Source: Gemmatimonadota bacterium
GTDB taxonomy: Bacteria; Gemmatimonadota; Gemmatimonadetes; Longimicrobiales; Gaopeijiaceae
DNA: 64,000 nucleotides
Reading direction: 5' to 3'
Assembly: GCA_013002885.1 (NCBI GenBank)
Contig: JABDLS010000033.1
Location: 1 to 64,000, forward strand
The first letter of the stretch is position 1, and each line of letters begins with the position of its first letter. The notes beneath the pieces are model-generated. The model worked only from the letters and a program-made list of their open reading frames with translations, ran no database searches and had not been told where the DNA came from. The translations under genes and the position numbers were made by a program. Positions 16,349 to 25,332 of this stretch are shown in pieces.

Positions 16349-17527
16349 TCAGTCCGCCTTCACCACTTCTCGTCTCGTCGGCTCCCAGAGCGCGTCTTTG
16401 ACCCCCACCGCTGCCCGAAGGAATGCGTGCATTGCCGCGAGGTTGCCGGCGACGAGGAATGCCGGGATCGAATAGATCTTCGGGACCGAGTCGTCCTCAG
16501 CACGCCACCAGCCGATCGCTGCCAGGGCGAAGACGATGCCTCCCAACACCACCGGCACGCCGGCCATAGGGTGCGCCGGGACCAGAGCCGCGACCGCCAA
16601 AGCTGCGGCCAACGCGGCCCAGGGTAGGGCCCAGCGGCACACCTTGTGGCTCACGAGCATCCACGAGAAGAGCCCGTGACGGGAGGGGTTCATCAGCGCC
16701 CGCTTGTGCCAGAGTGTTCGCATGCCGCGGCTGATGGTGCGCACCTTCCGCCGATACTCCTTCTTGAGGGAAGTCGTCCGCGGGACGTAGCAGACGGCGT
16801 CGTTCACCGAAACCGGCCGATACCCGTGCTCCCTCGTGTGGAGGGCCGCAGCGAAGTCCCGCGACAGCGACTCAGGAAGGGGTAGGCGATGGAGGTGCGA
16901 CCGGATGGCGTAGAAACAGCCTGATGCGCCGACGATCCCCAAGACCCGCGTCTCCAGGTCCCGCACCCCCATCTCGTATCCCACGTACCCCGACTCTCCC
17001 ACGTTCGCGGTCTCTTCGTCGGAGCCGACGCTCACGTCACGACCCGACGCGCACCCGATGTCCGGGTCGGAGAAGACAGCGATGAGGGGTTTGAGTGCGT
17101 CGGGCCGAATCCGGATGGAGGCGTCGGTGTTGACGACGATTTCCCCGGTGAGGTGTTCCGCTGCCGCGTTCTCCGCCTTCGTCTTACCGCCGCGGCCTTC
17201 GAGCCGGAGGAGTTGGATTCCCTGGTTGGCGTACTTGCGTACGATGTCGTCGGTGCCGTCTTCGGATGCGTCGGAGACGATGAGGATCTGGAGCCGGTCT
17301 TTCGGATAGTCCAGGGCGAGGAGGCTCTTGATGAGCTCCTCGATCTGGGCCTCTTCGTTGTAGGCGGGCACCGAGATGGACACGGTTGGCCACTCCCATC
17401 CGGTCCCTGGGCTTGGGAGGTCCACACCGTGGCGGCCGATCAGGTGCAGAATGGCAGGATAGCCGAAGTACGTGTACGCGAAGAGGAGGACGCTGGCGGC
17501 GATGACCAGGAGAGCCAGGGTCGTCAT
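16349..17527 (-). CDS. Membrane-bound family 2 glycosyltransferase
   Basis: A 392-residue protein with an N-terminal helix (LALLVIAASVLLFAYTYFGYP), a GT2 core and C-terminal helices at about 300-345 and 360-380. Motifs are VSISVPAYNEE, SDASEDGTDD, VNTDASIRI, and LSRDFAAAL in the acceptor-site position; no clear QxxRW is seen, RGMRTLWHKR lying where it would be expected. It probably adds sugars to a lipid-linked intermediate or a polymer. The ATG start overlaps the stop of the upstream glycosyltransferase (17524-17527), so the pair is translated together. Product unknown. Confidence 0.82.
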   Translation of the reverse strand: MTTLALLVIAASVLLFAYTYFGYPAILHLIGRHGVDLPSPGTGWEWPTVSISVPAYNEEAQIEELIKSLLALDYPKDRLQILIVSDASEDGTDDIVRKYANQGIQLLRLEGRGGKTKAENAAAEHLTGEIVVNTDASIRIRPDALKPLIAVFSDPDIGCASGRDVSVGSDEETANVGESGYVGYEMGVRDLETRVLGIVGASGCFYAIRSHLHRLPLPESLSRDFAAALHTREHGYRPVSVNDAVCYVPRTTSLKKEYRRKVRTISRGMRTLWHKRALMNPSRHGLFSWMLVSHKVCRWALPWAALAAALAVAALVPAHPMAGVPVVLGGIVFALAAIGWWRAEDDSVPKIYSIPAFLVAGNLAAMHAFLRAAVGVKDALWEPTRREVVKAD

Positions 17528-18651
17528 GAGCCGTTCACCAGCGCCCGGTAGAGGTCGAGATGACGCTGGGCCCAGGGGGCGACGGCGAAGTCTGTTTCCA
17601 GGCGTTCCTTGGCGGCAAGGGCTCGGGCACGAGCCGCCCCAGGCTTCGACAGCACATCGTCGATGGCCCGCGCGATCTCTTCGAAGGAACCGGCCTCGCA
17701 GAGGCGGGCCTCGTGTTCCGATACCACGGCAGGGATTCCACCCACCGCCGTCGTCACGACCGGGACACCGGCGGAAATGGCTTCCAGGAGCGCCATGGGG
17801 GTTCCTTCCGTCCAGGAGGAGAGGACGAAGACGTCGAATGCGCTCAGGAAGCGACTCGCGTCGGGTATCTCACCGTGAAAGTACACCTTCCCACCCAGGC
17901 CTTCATCCCGCACGAGACCCTCACACACCTTTCGGTCGGGGCCGTCGCCGATGAACGAGTAGAGGGCGGACGGGTCTCGTACCCTCGCCGCGGCTCGGAC
18001 GAGGACCTCGGGCGCCTTCTCGGGACTCATCCGCCCTAGCCAGCCCACCACGGGCACGTCCTCGGGTAGCCCGAGTCGCTGGCGGGCCGACGGTCGAGAG
18101 AGGGGAGGGAGGGTGGGCTCCCAGGCGTTCGGCAAGAGGTGCACCCGGTCCGCGGGGACCCCCTCTTCCTGTAGCTCCCGCTCCAGTTCCTCCGAGACGA
18201 CGATCACGCCGCTGAACGCGCGAAAGGCCCGCGCCTGCACCCACTCGTAGACGCGCCCCTTCCACGTGCCGCCGATGCGTCCGTGGACGGTGGACATCGT
18301 TGCCACCCCCATCCGGCGTGCGACAGGAGCGTCCACCACATCCGGTCGATAGCCGTGTGTGTGCAGGACGCCGAGGGATTTTCGACCTACCAGGTCGGTC
18401 ACCCGGGCGCGTTCCTCCCGGTACCCCCGTACGGGGATCTCCCAGCTCTCCACGCTCACGCCGGTGTCTCTCAGGGCCCGGGCGACTGAGTGCTCCTCGG
18501 TCTGACCAGGCGTCAACACCAGGCAGACGGTGACGTCGGCGCCAGCCTGCACCTGAGCCGGGGCCAGTGTGCTCACCACCGTCTCCAGCCCGCCGAAAGG
18601 CGCGGGGGCCAGGAGATGTGCGACGGAAAGGGCGCGCTCGCCGTTGGGCAT
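17524..18651 (-). CDS. GT4-type (GT-B fold) glycosyltransferase
   Basis: A 375-residue soluble enzyme with the N-terminal glycine-rich loop APAPFGGLETVVSTLAPAQ, the C-terminal domain starting GWLGRMSPEKAPEVLVRAA, and the nucleotide-sugar motif SSWTEGTPMALLEAISAGVPVVTTAVGG, equivalent to the EX7E region of GT4 enzymes. It transfers a sugar from an NDP-sugar during polysaccharide or glycolipid synthesis. It leads a two-gene unit with the GT2 gene and is divergent from the deacetylase at 18724 across a 72-bp gap that must hold both promoters. Confidence 0.87.
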   Translation of the reverse strand: MPNGERALSVAHLLAPAPFGGLETVVSTLAPAQVQAGADVTVCLVLTPGQTEEHSVARALRDTGVSVESWEIPVRGYREERARVTDLVGRKSLGVLHTHGYRPDVVDAPVARRMGVATMSTVHGRIGGTWKGRVYEWVQARAFRAFSGVIVVSEELERELQEEGVPADRVHLLPNAWEPTLPPLSRPSARQRLGLPEDVPVVGWLGRMSPEKAPEVLVRAAARVRDPSALYSFIGDGPDRKVCEGLVRDEGLGGKVYFHGEIPDASRFLSAFDVFVLSSWTEGTPMALLEAISAGVPVVTTAVGGIPAVVSEHEARLCEAGSFEEIARAIDDVLSKPGAARARALAAKERLETDFAVAPWAQRHLDLYRALVNGS

Positions 18652-18723
18652 CCTCTATCTTGACCCGATGGAAGGCGATGGAGTGTTCGTCGCCGTGGCT
18701 TCACTCATCCGTATCGAGGCTCG

Positions 18724-19641
18724 ATGGCGAAGGGATGGAAAAGGGTGGCAGAAGTCGCCCTCCACCGATCGGGAATCGTCGGCATCGCGGAACGCCGGAG
18801 GCGTTCCAGCCTGGTCATTCTAGCATACCACAACATCGTGCCGAGGGGTGAGGATCTCGTCGGGGATGCCAGCCTCCATGTCGACCAGGAGGTGTTTGCC
18901 GATCAGCTGGACTGGCTCCTCGAGGGTCGAGACATCGTCAGTCTGCGTGACGCTCTTACGCCCGACGGTGAGATTGACAGGGGTGCCAGGACCCGGCTCG
19001 TCGTCACGTTCGATGACGCCTATCGGGGAGCGATGACGTCAGGGATGGAAGAGCTTCGAAAGAGGGGGGTTCCTTCCACCGTCTTCGTCCCTCCGGGGCT
19101 TCTCGGCACGGAGGGCTTCTGGTGGGATCGTCTGGCCGTAGGGGGAGCGCCCCTCGAAGGCGCGGTCCGCGACCACGCCCTCGGGGCCCTGCGGGGACGG
19201 GGTCACGAGATTCTCGAGTGGGCCAGGGGTGAGAGCATGCCGATCCAAGACGTCCCCGACCACGCTCGGCCTTTGACCGAGGACGAACTCCTGTCACACC
19301 CAACCCTGGGAGCCCCGACCCTCGGAGCCCACACCTGGAGTCACCCCAATCTGGCGATGCTCGATGGAAGGGAGGTGGCCGACGAGCTTGGACGCAGCCG
19401 GGAATGGCTGAAGTCCAGGACCGATCACTACGTCGACTGGCTGGCCTACCCGTACGGGCTGACGAATCGGGGGGCGGAGGATGCCGCGGCGGGCCTCTTC
19501 CGGGCATCGGCGCTCATCGCGGGTGGAGCTGCCGTCATCCGTGGTGCACGGGTCGGTTCCCTCCAACGGGTCCCCAGACTCAATGTGCCGCGCGGCATGT
19601 CCATCGAAGGCCTCGCCCTCCGACTCGCCGGGCTACCCTAG
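18724..19641 (+). CDS. Polysaccharide deacetylase (NodB domain) family protein
   Basis: A 305-residue protein without an obvious signal peptide. It opens SSLVILAYHNIVPRGED, typical of PgaB/IcaB-type deacetylases, and carries LVVTFDDAYRGA (catalytic and metal Asp pair), VPSTVFVPPGLLG and GAHTWSHPNLAML (metal His pair, HTWSH), then WLAYPYGLTN. Unlike the operon protein at 13216, its metal ligands are intact, so it is the likelier working deacetylase for the polymer. ATG 18724 has GAGG just upstream. It ends 30 bp before the convergent SARP-type regulator. Confidence 0.85.
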   Translation: MAKGWKRVAEVALHRSGIVGIAERRRRSSLVILAYHNIVPRGEDLVGDASLHVDQEVFADQLDWLLEGRDIVSLRDALTPDGEIDRGARTRLVVTFDDAYRGAMTSGMEELRKRGVPSTVFVPPGLLGTEGFWWDRLAVGGAPLEGAVRDHALGALRGRGHEILEWARGESMPIQDVPDHARPLTEDELLSHPTLGAPTLGAHTWSHPNLAMLDGREVADELGRSREWLKSRTDHYVDWLAYPYGLTNRGAEDAAAGLFRASALIAGGAAVIRGARVGSLQRVPRLNVPRGMSIEGLALRLAGLP

Positions 19642-19671
19642 CGCGGCTCGCGTCCCACTGCCAGCGGACTT

Positions 19672-20841
19672 CTAACGGGTGGCCCAGCCCGCCATCAACG
19701 CCCCCACGACTGCGGCCGCGATTTCCTCGGGCAGCCGTATCAGCTCCTCCGTGGCCTCGGGGACCGGATAGTCCATCCGGCTCAGCTCACGGATCTCACC
19801 GTAGTCGGGTCCGCTGCGCAGTTGAGCCACCACCCGGGCGGATCCACCCCCGGTGCGGATGCCGACGGACACCACCCACTCGGGCATGTGATCTGCGCCC
19901 TGGGCCTCCAAGGAACGAACCAATCGCCAGACGTCGCTTTCGAAGCCGACGGGCACCACCTGCACACCCGGGAGGTGCCACATCTCGGCCACGAGCTCCT
20001 CGTGTATCGCCTCGGCGAGCGCGGTGGCCGACAGGCCGATCTCGCTCCCCACCGAGGTGACTCGCGGGAGCAGGACCGCCACCGCCGGAGCTCCACTCAA
20101 CTCGGCAGGCTCCGCCGGACGGGCATCGGCATCGGCCGTGAAGTCCAACCGGCTTGGCACCAGAACGATGAGAGCACCGAGTACGAGGCCCGCGCTGATC
20201 CAGACCAGTCGGCGGGTCTGTCTGGTCGGGCCGCCGGCGGAGCCCGCCTCCGGTGGCCTTCCCACCGCCGCCGCGCCTCCGACGTCCGAGGCTCCACCGT
20301 CTGGCGGTCCGAGGCCTACCTCGATCTTCATTCCGCGGTTCCGCACCCTGCCCCGGACCCCATCCAGCCATTCCTGAAGCGGCTGCGAGTCCTCGGCGTT
20401 CCACCCCTGGAAGAACTCCCGACCGTGAAGCACCGGCGCCGCGACGGCCGCGACCTCCTCTGTGGTCACCGTCGTGCCAGCCTCCAGCAGTACCCGCGCA
20501 TCGAACCACAAACGCTCCGGAGACACCAACAAGCGATCACCCTCCACACTCTCGATGGTCTTGGGACCCAGCGACCGGCGGAGGTAGTGCAGCGCCTGGC
20601 TCAGTGCGTTCCGGGCCCGGTCCTCGTCGCTCTCGGGCCAGAACAGCGCTACGAGTGTCGATCGGCTCACGGGCTCGCCGGTCAGCGCCAGATAGGCCAA
20701 CAGACACATCCGCCTGGGCTGCGACAGAACCGAGCGCACCTTCTCACCGTCCGGGCCGCGGAGGTCCCACGGTCCGAGGAGTGTCAGGCGGTACGGGGCG
20801 GGACGCTCGGAGGGCATGGCCCCATCGTCGGGTAAGGCCAC
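19672..20841 (-). CDS. Membrane-anchored SARP/OmpR-type winged-helix regulator
   Basis: A 389-residue one-component regulator. Residues about 15-115 are a SARP-type winged helix (YRLTLLGPWDLRGPDGEKV, RRMCLLAYLALTGEPVSRSTLVALFWPESDEDRARNALSQALHYLRRSLG). A linker leads to one membrane helix at about 213-230 (LVWISAGLVLGALIVLVP), then an extracytoplasmic domain of about 155 residues with AVAVLLPRVTS and repeated ATALAEAIHEELVAEM. The topology recalls CadC/ToxR, with the sensor outside. The start may be GTG 20841 or ATG 20817; neither has a strong ribosome site. It is divergent from the UPF0173 hydrolase, with a palindrome between them. Confidence 0.78.
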   Translation of the reverse strand: MALPDDGAMPSERPAPYRLTLLGPWDLRGPDGEKVRSVLSQPRRMCLLAYLALTGEPVSRSTLVALFWPESDEDRARNALSQALHYLRRSLGPKTIESVEGDRLLVSPERLWFDARVLLEAGTTVTTEEVAAVAAPVLHGREFFQGWNAEDSQPLQEWLDGVRGRVRNRGMKIEVGLGPPDGGASDVGGAAAVGRPPEAGSAGGPTRQTRRLVWISAGLVLGALIVLVPSRLDFTADADARPAEPAELSGAPAVAVLLPRVTSVGSEIGLSATALAEAIHEELVAEMWHLPGVQVVPVGFESDVWRLVRSLEAQGADHMPEWVVSVGIRTGGGSARVVAQLRSGPDYGEIRELSRMDYPVPEATEELIRLPEEIAAAVVGALMAGWATR

Positions 20842-20856
20842 GGGGATCGCAACAAC

Positions 20857-20868
20857 CTTATCGATAAG
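20857..20868. promoter_or_regulatory. 12-bp perfect palindrome between divergent genes
   Basis: CTTATCGATAAG is a perfect palindrome 16 bp upstream of the regulator start and 53 bp upstream of the hydrolase start. It lies in the only AT-rich patch of the 80-bp divergent gap and could be an operator for the adjacent winged-helix regulator or part of a promoter. It is short enough to be chance. Confidence 0.35.
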
Positions 20869-20921
20869 AGACGGGTAAGAGCCGCTTGCCTACCTTCTCG
20901 ACAAGAACCGATAGGAGACTT

Positions 20922-21608
20922 ATGGCGACGCTGACCTTCCACGGACACGGGACCTTTTCCATCGACGCGGATGACGGCACGAAACTGGTCATCGATCCGT
21001 TCTTCGAGGAAAATCCCGGGTTCTCGGGATCGCTGGACGATATCGAGGCCGACTTCGTGCTGCTGACCCATGGGCACTTCGATCATGTGGCCGATGTGGT
21101 GCCGCTGGTGAAGAGGACGGGCGCGACGATCGTCGCGACGTTCGAGATCGCGTCGTACTTCGAGGCGAAGCACGACTTCACCTGCAGCCCCCAGCACATC
21201 GGCGGCGGCGTCCAGTACCCCTTCGGATACGTGAAACTGACCCCCGCGCTGCACGGTGGTAAGCTGGACCTGGAAGACGGCGGCGACTACACGACGGTCC
21301 CTGCGGGACTGCTGATCAACTTCGACAGCGGCCAGCGCTTCCACCACGCGGGCGACACGGCGCTCCTCACGGACATGCAGCTCTTGAAGGGCCAGGTCGA
21401 CGTTGCGGTCCTGCCCATCGGGGATCGCTTCACCATGGGCCCTGACGACGCGGTACGCGCGGTGGACTTCATCGAGCCGAAGGTGGTGATCCCCTGCCAC
21501 TACAACACCTGGCCGCTCATCGAGCAGGACCCGGAGGCGTTCAAGTCGGCCGTGGGAAGCCGAGCCGAGGTCGAGATCATGAAGCCCGGCGACAGCTACG
21601 ACTTCTGA
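20922..21608 (+). CDS. UPF0173 metal-dependent hydrolase (metallo-beta-lactamase fold)
   Basis: A 228-residue cytoplasmic hydrolase. ATG 20922 is fixed by TAGGAGA directly upstream. The metal-site motif is LLTHGHFDHVAD (HxHxDH), followed by PALHGG, FHHAGDT and IPCHYNTWPL. The opening TLTFHGHGTFSI and FTMGPDDA are typical of the UPF0173/YtkL group, whose natural substrate is unknown. It is divergent from the SARP-type regulator and 17 bp upstream of the lipoate ligase-like gene, so it may form a transcript with the latter. Confidence 0.9.
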   Translation: MATLTFHGHGTFSIDADDGTKLVIDPFFEENPGFSGSLDDIEADFVLLTHGHFDHVADVVPLVKRTGATIVATFEIASYFEAKHDFTCSPQHIGGGVQYPFGYVKLTPALHGGKLDLEDGGDYTTVPAGLLINFDSGQRFHHAGDTALLTDMQLLKGQVDVAVLPIGDRFTMGPDDAVRAVDFIEPKVVIPCHYNTWPLIEQDPEAFKSAVGSRAEVEIMKPGDSYDF

Positions 21609-21625
21609 TACCGACGCCGCCGCGA

Positions 21626-22471
21626 ATGCCCACCCCTCTGAACGCCACGCGTCCCGACACATCGCGATCCTCCCTCGCGACCCGTCCCGCCGTCGCGGCT
21701 TTACCTCTCGCCTGGCGCGTCGTTCGTGACCGCCCCCGCCCCGGCACCGAGAACATGGCGCTCGACCATGCCCTGGCCGCGCGGCTCGGGCGAGGAGAAG
21801 CCGTCCTGAGACTCTACTCGTGGACGCGCCCTACGGTCTCCTTCGGTCGCAACGAGCCGGTACGGGGGGCCTACTCGGTGGATGAGGCCGCCCGCCTCGG
21901 CGTCGACTACGTCCGCCGTCCGACAGGTGGCCGGGCGGTCCTGCACGACGCCGAAGTGACGTACGCCGTGGTGGCGCCGGTTCGGGCGTGGGGCGGACTC
22001 CGAGACGCCTACCGCCTCGTCAACGAGGCGCTGGCTGAGGCGCTCGGTGCTCTGGGTGCCCCGGTGTCCCTGGCGGGAGAGAGTGCGACACCTTCGGTAG
22101 GCGCCGGGCCGTGTTTTCAGAGCCCGGCAGGAGGCGAGGTGACGGCCGGCGGACGAAAGCTGGTTGGGAGTGCGCAGTGCCGTATAGGAGGCGCACTTCT
22201 CCAGCACGGCTCGATCCTCCTGGGGGGGGACCAGAGACTCCTGAGCCGTCTCAACGCAGAATCTGTGGAGGACCATGATCCCCCTGCTACTTTGGCGGGG
22301 CTCGTCGGCGGGGTTTCGAAAGACGAGGTGGCGGAGGCAGTGACGGGCGCCATGCGGGCGACGTTCGACGGTGACTGGGTCGACGACGAATGCTCCGGCG
22401 AGGAGTTGGCGACGGCCAGGAAGCTGGCGTCGGAGCGGTACGGAAGGGCAGAGTGGACATGGAGACGATGA
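21626..22471 (+). CDS. Lipoate-protein ligase / octanoyltransferase (LipM-like)
   Basis: A 281-residue member of the biotin/lipoate ligase fold. Conserved blocks are MALDHALAARLGRGEAVLRLYSWTRPTVSFGRNE, VRRPTGGRAVLHDAEVTYAVV (lipoyl-site loop), GPCFQSP with Cys163, and GRKLVGSAQCRIGGALLQHGSILL with the catalytic Lys. Cys in the PCF position suggests an octanoyltransferase of LipM type rather than a pure ATP-dependent ligase, but this is inference. It would supply octanoyl or lipoyl groups to E2 subunits or GcvH. About 30 residues before the domain may be overextended. Confidence 0.85.
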   Translation: MPTPLNATRPDTSRSSLATRPAVAALPLAWRVVRDRPRPGTENMALDHALAARLGRGEAVLRLYSWTRPTVSFGRNEPVRGAYSVDEAARLGVDYVRRPTGGRAVLHDAEVTYAVVAPVRAWGGLRDAYRLVNEALAEALGALGAPVSLAGESATPSVGAGPCFQSPAGGEVTAGGRKLVGSAQCRIGGALLQHGSILLGGDQRLLSRLNAESVEDHDPPATLAGLVGGVSKDEVAEAVTGAMRATFDGDWVDDECSGEELATARKLASERYGRAEWTWRR

Positions 22472-22516
22472 GGTCGACAGCCAGGCGGCGCCGATCCATC
22501 CCCGACGAGAGATCTC

Positions 22517-24262
22517 ATGGATATGAAGACATTGACTGAAGGCCGACGTATGGGCAGGCAGCTCCTATTCGTGGGTGCGTTGACTGCCATGGCCGCGTGC
22601 GGTTCCGAGCCGGTCCAGCGACCCATTCCGGGTGTCGCCTTCTGCCAGGAAGTCCTTCCGGCGGTGGAGGCGTACGTGGCCCAAGCCAGGCAAGCCAACC
22701 CCGTGCCCGACGACCCCCGCTACGGTGGCACCGCCGTTCTCGGCTCCATCGGCGAGCTCGCCGACGGGATGAACGCGGCGGTCTCGTCGGACTACAGCGC
22801 CACGCAGCATCAGCAGTTCGTCAACCTCATGACGCTCATCGACTACGATGAGAACCTGGAGCCGCGGCCGTACCTTGCCGAGCGGGTGGAGATCGCCGAA
22901 GACAACACGTCGGTGACGTTCCACCTCCGCCAGGACGTCTTCTGGCACGACGGTGAGCAGACCACCGCAGATGACGTGGCGTTCACGTACGAAGTGGTGA
23001 CGAACCCGCTGACGGCGTTTCCCAACGCGGCCTACTGGGACCGGTACGTCCAGGGTAGCGAAGGCGTGGAGATCATCGACGACTTCACGGTGCGGATCCA
23101 CATGGAGCCTCACGCCGAGTTCCTCGATCCGTTCCGCTCCCTCGGGATCCTGCCCGAGCACCTCCTCGGCGACGTCCCGCCGCAGGAACTGAAGCAGCAC
23201 CCGTTCGGGACCCAGTGTCCGGTGGGTAACGGGCCCTTCGTATTCTACTCCCACTCGGCCCAGGATCGGTGGGTTTTCGAGGCGAACCCGGCGTTCCCCG
23301 AGGCGTTGGGTGGGCGGCCGTTTCTGGACCGCTACATCTATCGCGTGATTCCCGAGCAGACGACGCTTCTCACCGAACTCCTCACACAGAACATCGACGT
23401 GTACTCGGGCGTGGCGCCGGATCAGGCGCAGCGGATTCTCGATGACGCCAACACCGAACTCGTCGATTTCCCCTCCCGCCAGTACGTCTTCGTGGGTTGG
23501 AACGCGAGGCGTCTGCAGCTGGCCGACCCGCGTGTCCGTCGTGCGATCGCCATGGGCACGGACCGTGAGCGCATCGTCGAGGCCATCCTCCAGGGATACG
23601 GGACGGTGGCGCACTCGAGCGTTCCACCCTTCCACTGGGCCTTCGACGAGGGCCGCATCGAGACTATCGAGTACGACCCCGAGGAAGCCGCCGCTCTGCT
23701 GGAGGAGGCAGGGTGGACGGATCGTGACGGAGACGGTGTCCGGGAGAACGCCGAGGGCGTTTCCCTCTCCATCTCGGTGAAGTACAACCAGGGGAACCAG
23801 CAACGGCAGGACGTTGCCGAGATCATGCAGTCCCAACTCGCCGACATCGGCGTGGAGGTCCAGCCTCAGGTGGTGGAATGGGCGACGCTGCTACAGGACA
23901 TCAACACGCCCGAGCTCCGCAACTTCGACGGTGTGGTGATGGGATGGGTGGTGGAGTTCAAGCTGGACGACATGGACCTCTTCCACTCCGATCGGATTGA
24001 CCAGCCCTTCGCCTGGTCGGGCACGGAGAACCCGGCCATCGATCGTCTTCTGGTGGAGCTGGGTACCGCGGTGGACCGGAACATGGCGCGGGAGCTCTGG
24101 GCCGAGTACCAGAACGTCCTCATCGAGGAGCAGCCCTACCTCTTCTTCTACTTCCCGAGCCGCCTCATCGGCGTCTCGTCGAGGCTGGAGAACGTGACCA
24201 TGGACCAGCGAGGCGTCTGGCTGAGCGCGAGGGACTGGTACATCGATCCGGCCAGTCGCTGA
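22517..24262 (+). CDS. Peptide ABC transporter substrate-binding lipoprotein (family 5)
   Basis: A 581-residue exported lipoprotein: LLFVGALTAMAACGS is a signal peptide with lipobox Cys near residue 28. The rest is a DppA/OppA-type family 5 binding protein, with YGGTAVLGSIGELADGMNAAVSSD, the family block DNTSVTFHLRQDVFWHDGEQTTADDVAFTYE, FGTQCPVGNGPFVFYSHSAQDRWVFEANP, and ADPRVRRAIAMGTDRERIVEAILQGYG. It delivers peptides, or another ligand of this broad family, to the permeases encoded next. It is the first gene of the five-gene importer, 83 bp before the first permease. Confidence 0.92.
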   Translation: MDMKTLTEGRRMGRQLLFVGALTAMAACGSEPVQRPIPGVAFCQEVLPAVEAYVAQARQANPVPDDPRYGGTAVLGSIGELADGMNAAVSSDYSATQHQQFVNLMTLIDYDENLEPRPYLAERVEIAEDNTSVTFHLRQDVFWHDGEQTTADDVAFTYEVVTNPLTAFPNAAYWDRYVQGSEGVEIIDDFTVRIHMEPHAEFLDPFRSLGILPEHLLGDVPPQELKQHPFGTQCPVGNGPFVFYSHSAQDRWVFEANPAFPEALGGRPFLDRYIYRVIPEQTTLLTELLTQNIDVYSGVAPDQAQRILDDANTELVDFPSRQYVFVGWNARRLQLADPRVRRAIAMGTDRERIVEAILQGYGTVAHSSVPPFHWAFDEGRIETIEYDPEEAAALLEEAGWTDRDGDGVRENAEGVSLSISVKYNQGNQQRQDVAEIMQSQLADIGVEVQPQVVEWATLLQDINTPELRNFDGVVMGWVVEFKLDDMDLFHSDRIDQPFAWSGTENPAIDRLLVELGTAVDRNMARELWAEYQNVLIEEQPYLFFYFPSRLIGVSSRLENVTMDQRGVWLSARDWYIDPASR

Positions 24263-24345
24263 GGGAAAGGGCGGCCGCACCGATCCGTCGCTATCCGACC
24301 GCCTGACATGAAGCGACCCATCGGCCGGCTTCGGGTCCCTCCACG

Positions 24346-25332
24346 ATGACCCAGTACGTCCTGCGCCGGCTCCTCGGCGCCATCCCGCTCGTTCTGGGTA
24401 TCGCCACCATCATCTTCTTCCTGGTGAACCTGGCGCCGGGCGACCCCACGCTCCTTCTCCTGTCGCCGGGCGTGACCGACGAGGTCATCCAGCAGATGCG
24501 GGAGAACTTCGGGTTGGATCAGCCGGTCCACATTCGGTACGTGAAGTGGATCGGCGCCATGTTGACGGGAGACTTCGGCTACTCGTTCACCCACTCCCGC
24601 CCGGTGGCTGACGTCCTCATGGACTTCCTGCCGAACACGCTGATCCTGTCGGCGAGCGCGCTGCTGGTGGCGTTCCTGTTCGGGATCGTGTTGGGGACGA
24701 TCCAGGCGGTCCGCCAGTACTCGGCCATGGACTCGTCGCTGAGTGTGGTGCTCCTCTTCTTTTACTCCATGCCGTCGTTCTGGCTGGCGCTGATGCTCAT
24801 TCTGACGATGAGCCTGTATGCCCGGAACGTCTGGGGGCTGCCCATCTACTTCCCGGCTTCGGGAATGATGAGCACCGACTACGAGTTCCTGTCGGCCGGT
24901 GGCAAGCTCGTCGATCGGGTCAAGCACCTCGTCCTTCCGACGCTCTCGCTGGCTCTTGTCCTCATGGCGGGAATCGCCCGGTACATGCGAGGCAGCATGC
25001 TGGAGGTGGTCCGGCAGGACTTCGTTCGGACGGCCCATGCCAAAGGCCTGCCCGAGCGCACCGTGGTCTTCAAGCACGCCCTCCGGAATGCGCTCCTGCC
25101 CATCATCACCCTGGTGGGGCTCTACATTCCATTCCTCTTCAGCGGCACCGTCTTCATCGAGACCATCTTCGCCTGGCCGGGAATGGGGCGGCTCATCGTC
25201 GAGGCCATCTTCCAACGGGACTATCCGGTGGTCATGGCGGGGGCCTTCTTCTTCGCCACGATGGTGGTGGTGGCGAATCTGGTGGCGGACCTGCTCTACG
25301 CGGTGGTGGACCCGAGGATCCGGTATGAGTAG
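24346..25332 (+). CDS. Peptide ABC transporter permease, DppB/OppB type
   Basis: A 328-residue inner-membrane protein that opens MTQYVLRRLLGAIPLVLGIATIIFFLVNLAPGDP, the usual DppB start, and carries the coupling-loop motif DFVRTAHAKGLPERTVVFKHALRNALLP (the EAA motif that docks on the ATPase). Six helices are visible, including the C-terminal AGAFFFATMVVVANLVADLLYAVVDPRIRYE. It pairs with the DppC-type permease, whose start lies 8 bp before this gene's end. Confidence 0.95.
   Translation: MTQYVLRRLLGAIPLVLGIATIIFFLVNLAPGDPTLLLLSPGVTDEVIQQMRENFGLDQPVHIRYVKWIGAMLTGDFGYSFTHSRPVADVLMDFLPNTLILSASALLVAFLFGIVLGTIQAVRQYSAMDSSLSVVLLFFYSMPSFWLALMLILTMSLYARNVWGLPIYFPASGMMSTDYEFLSAGGKLVDRVKHLVLPTLSLALVLMAGIARYMRGSMLEVVRQDFVRTAHAKGLPERTVVFKHALRNALLPIITLVGLYIPFLFSGTVFIETIFAWPGMGRLIVEAIFQRDYPVVMAGAFFFATMVVVANLVADLLYAVVDPRIRYE

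Noticed and set aside
18650-18723. TTGACC in the divergent gap as a promoter of the deacetylase
   Set aside because: No recognisable -10 lies 16-18 bp downstream; a single hexamer in GC-rich DNA is not enough.
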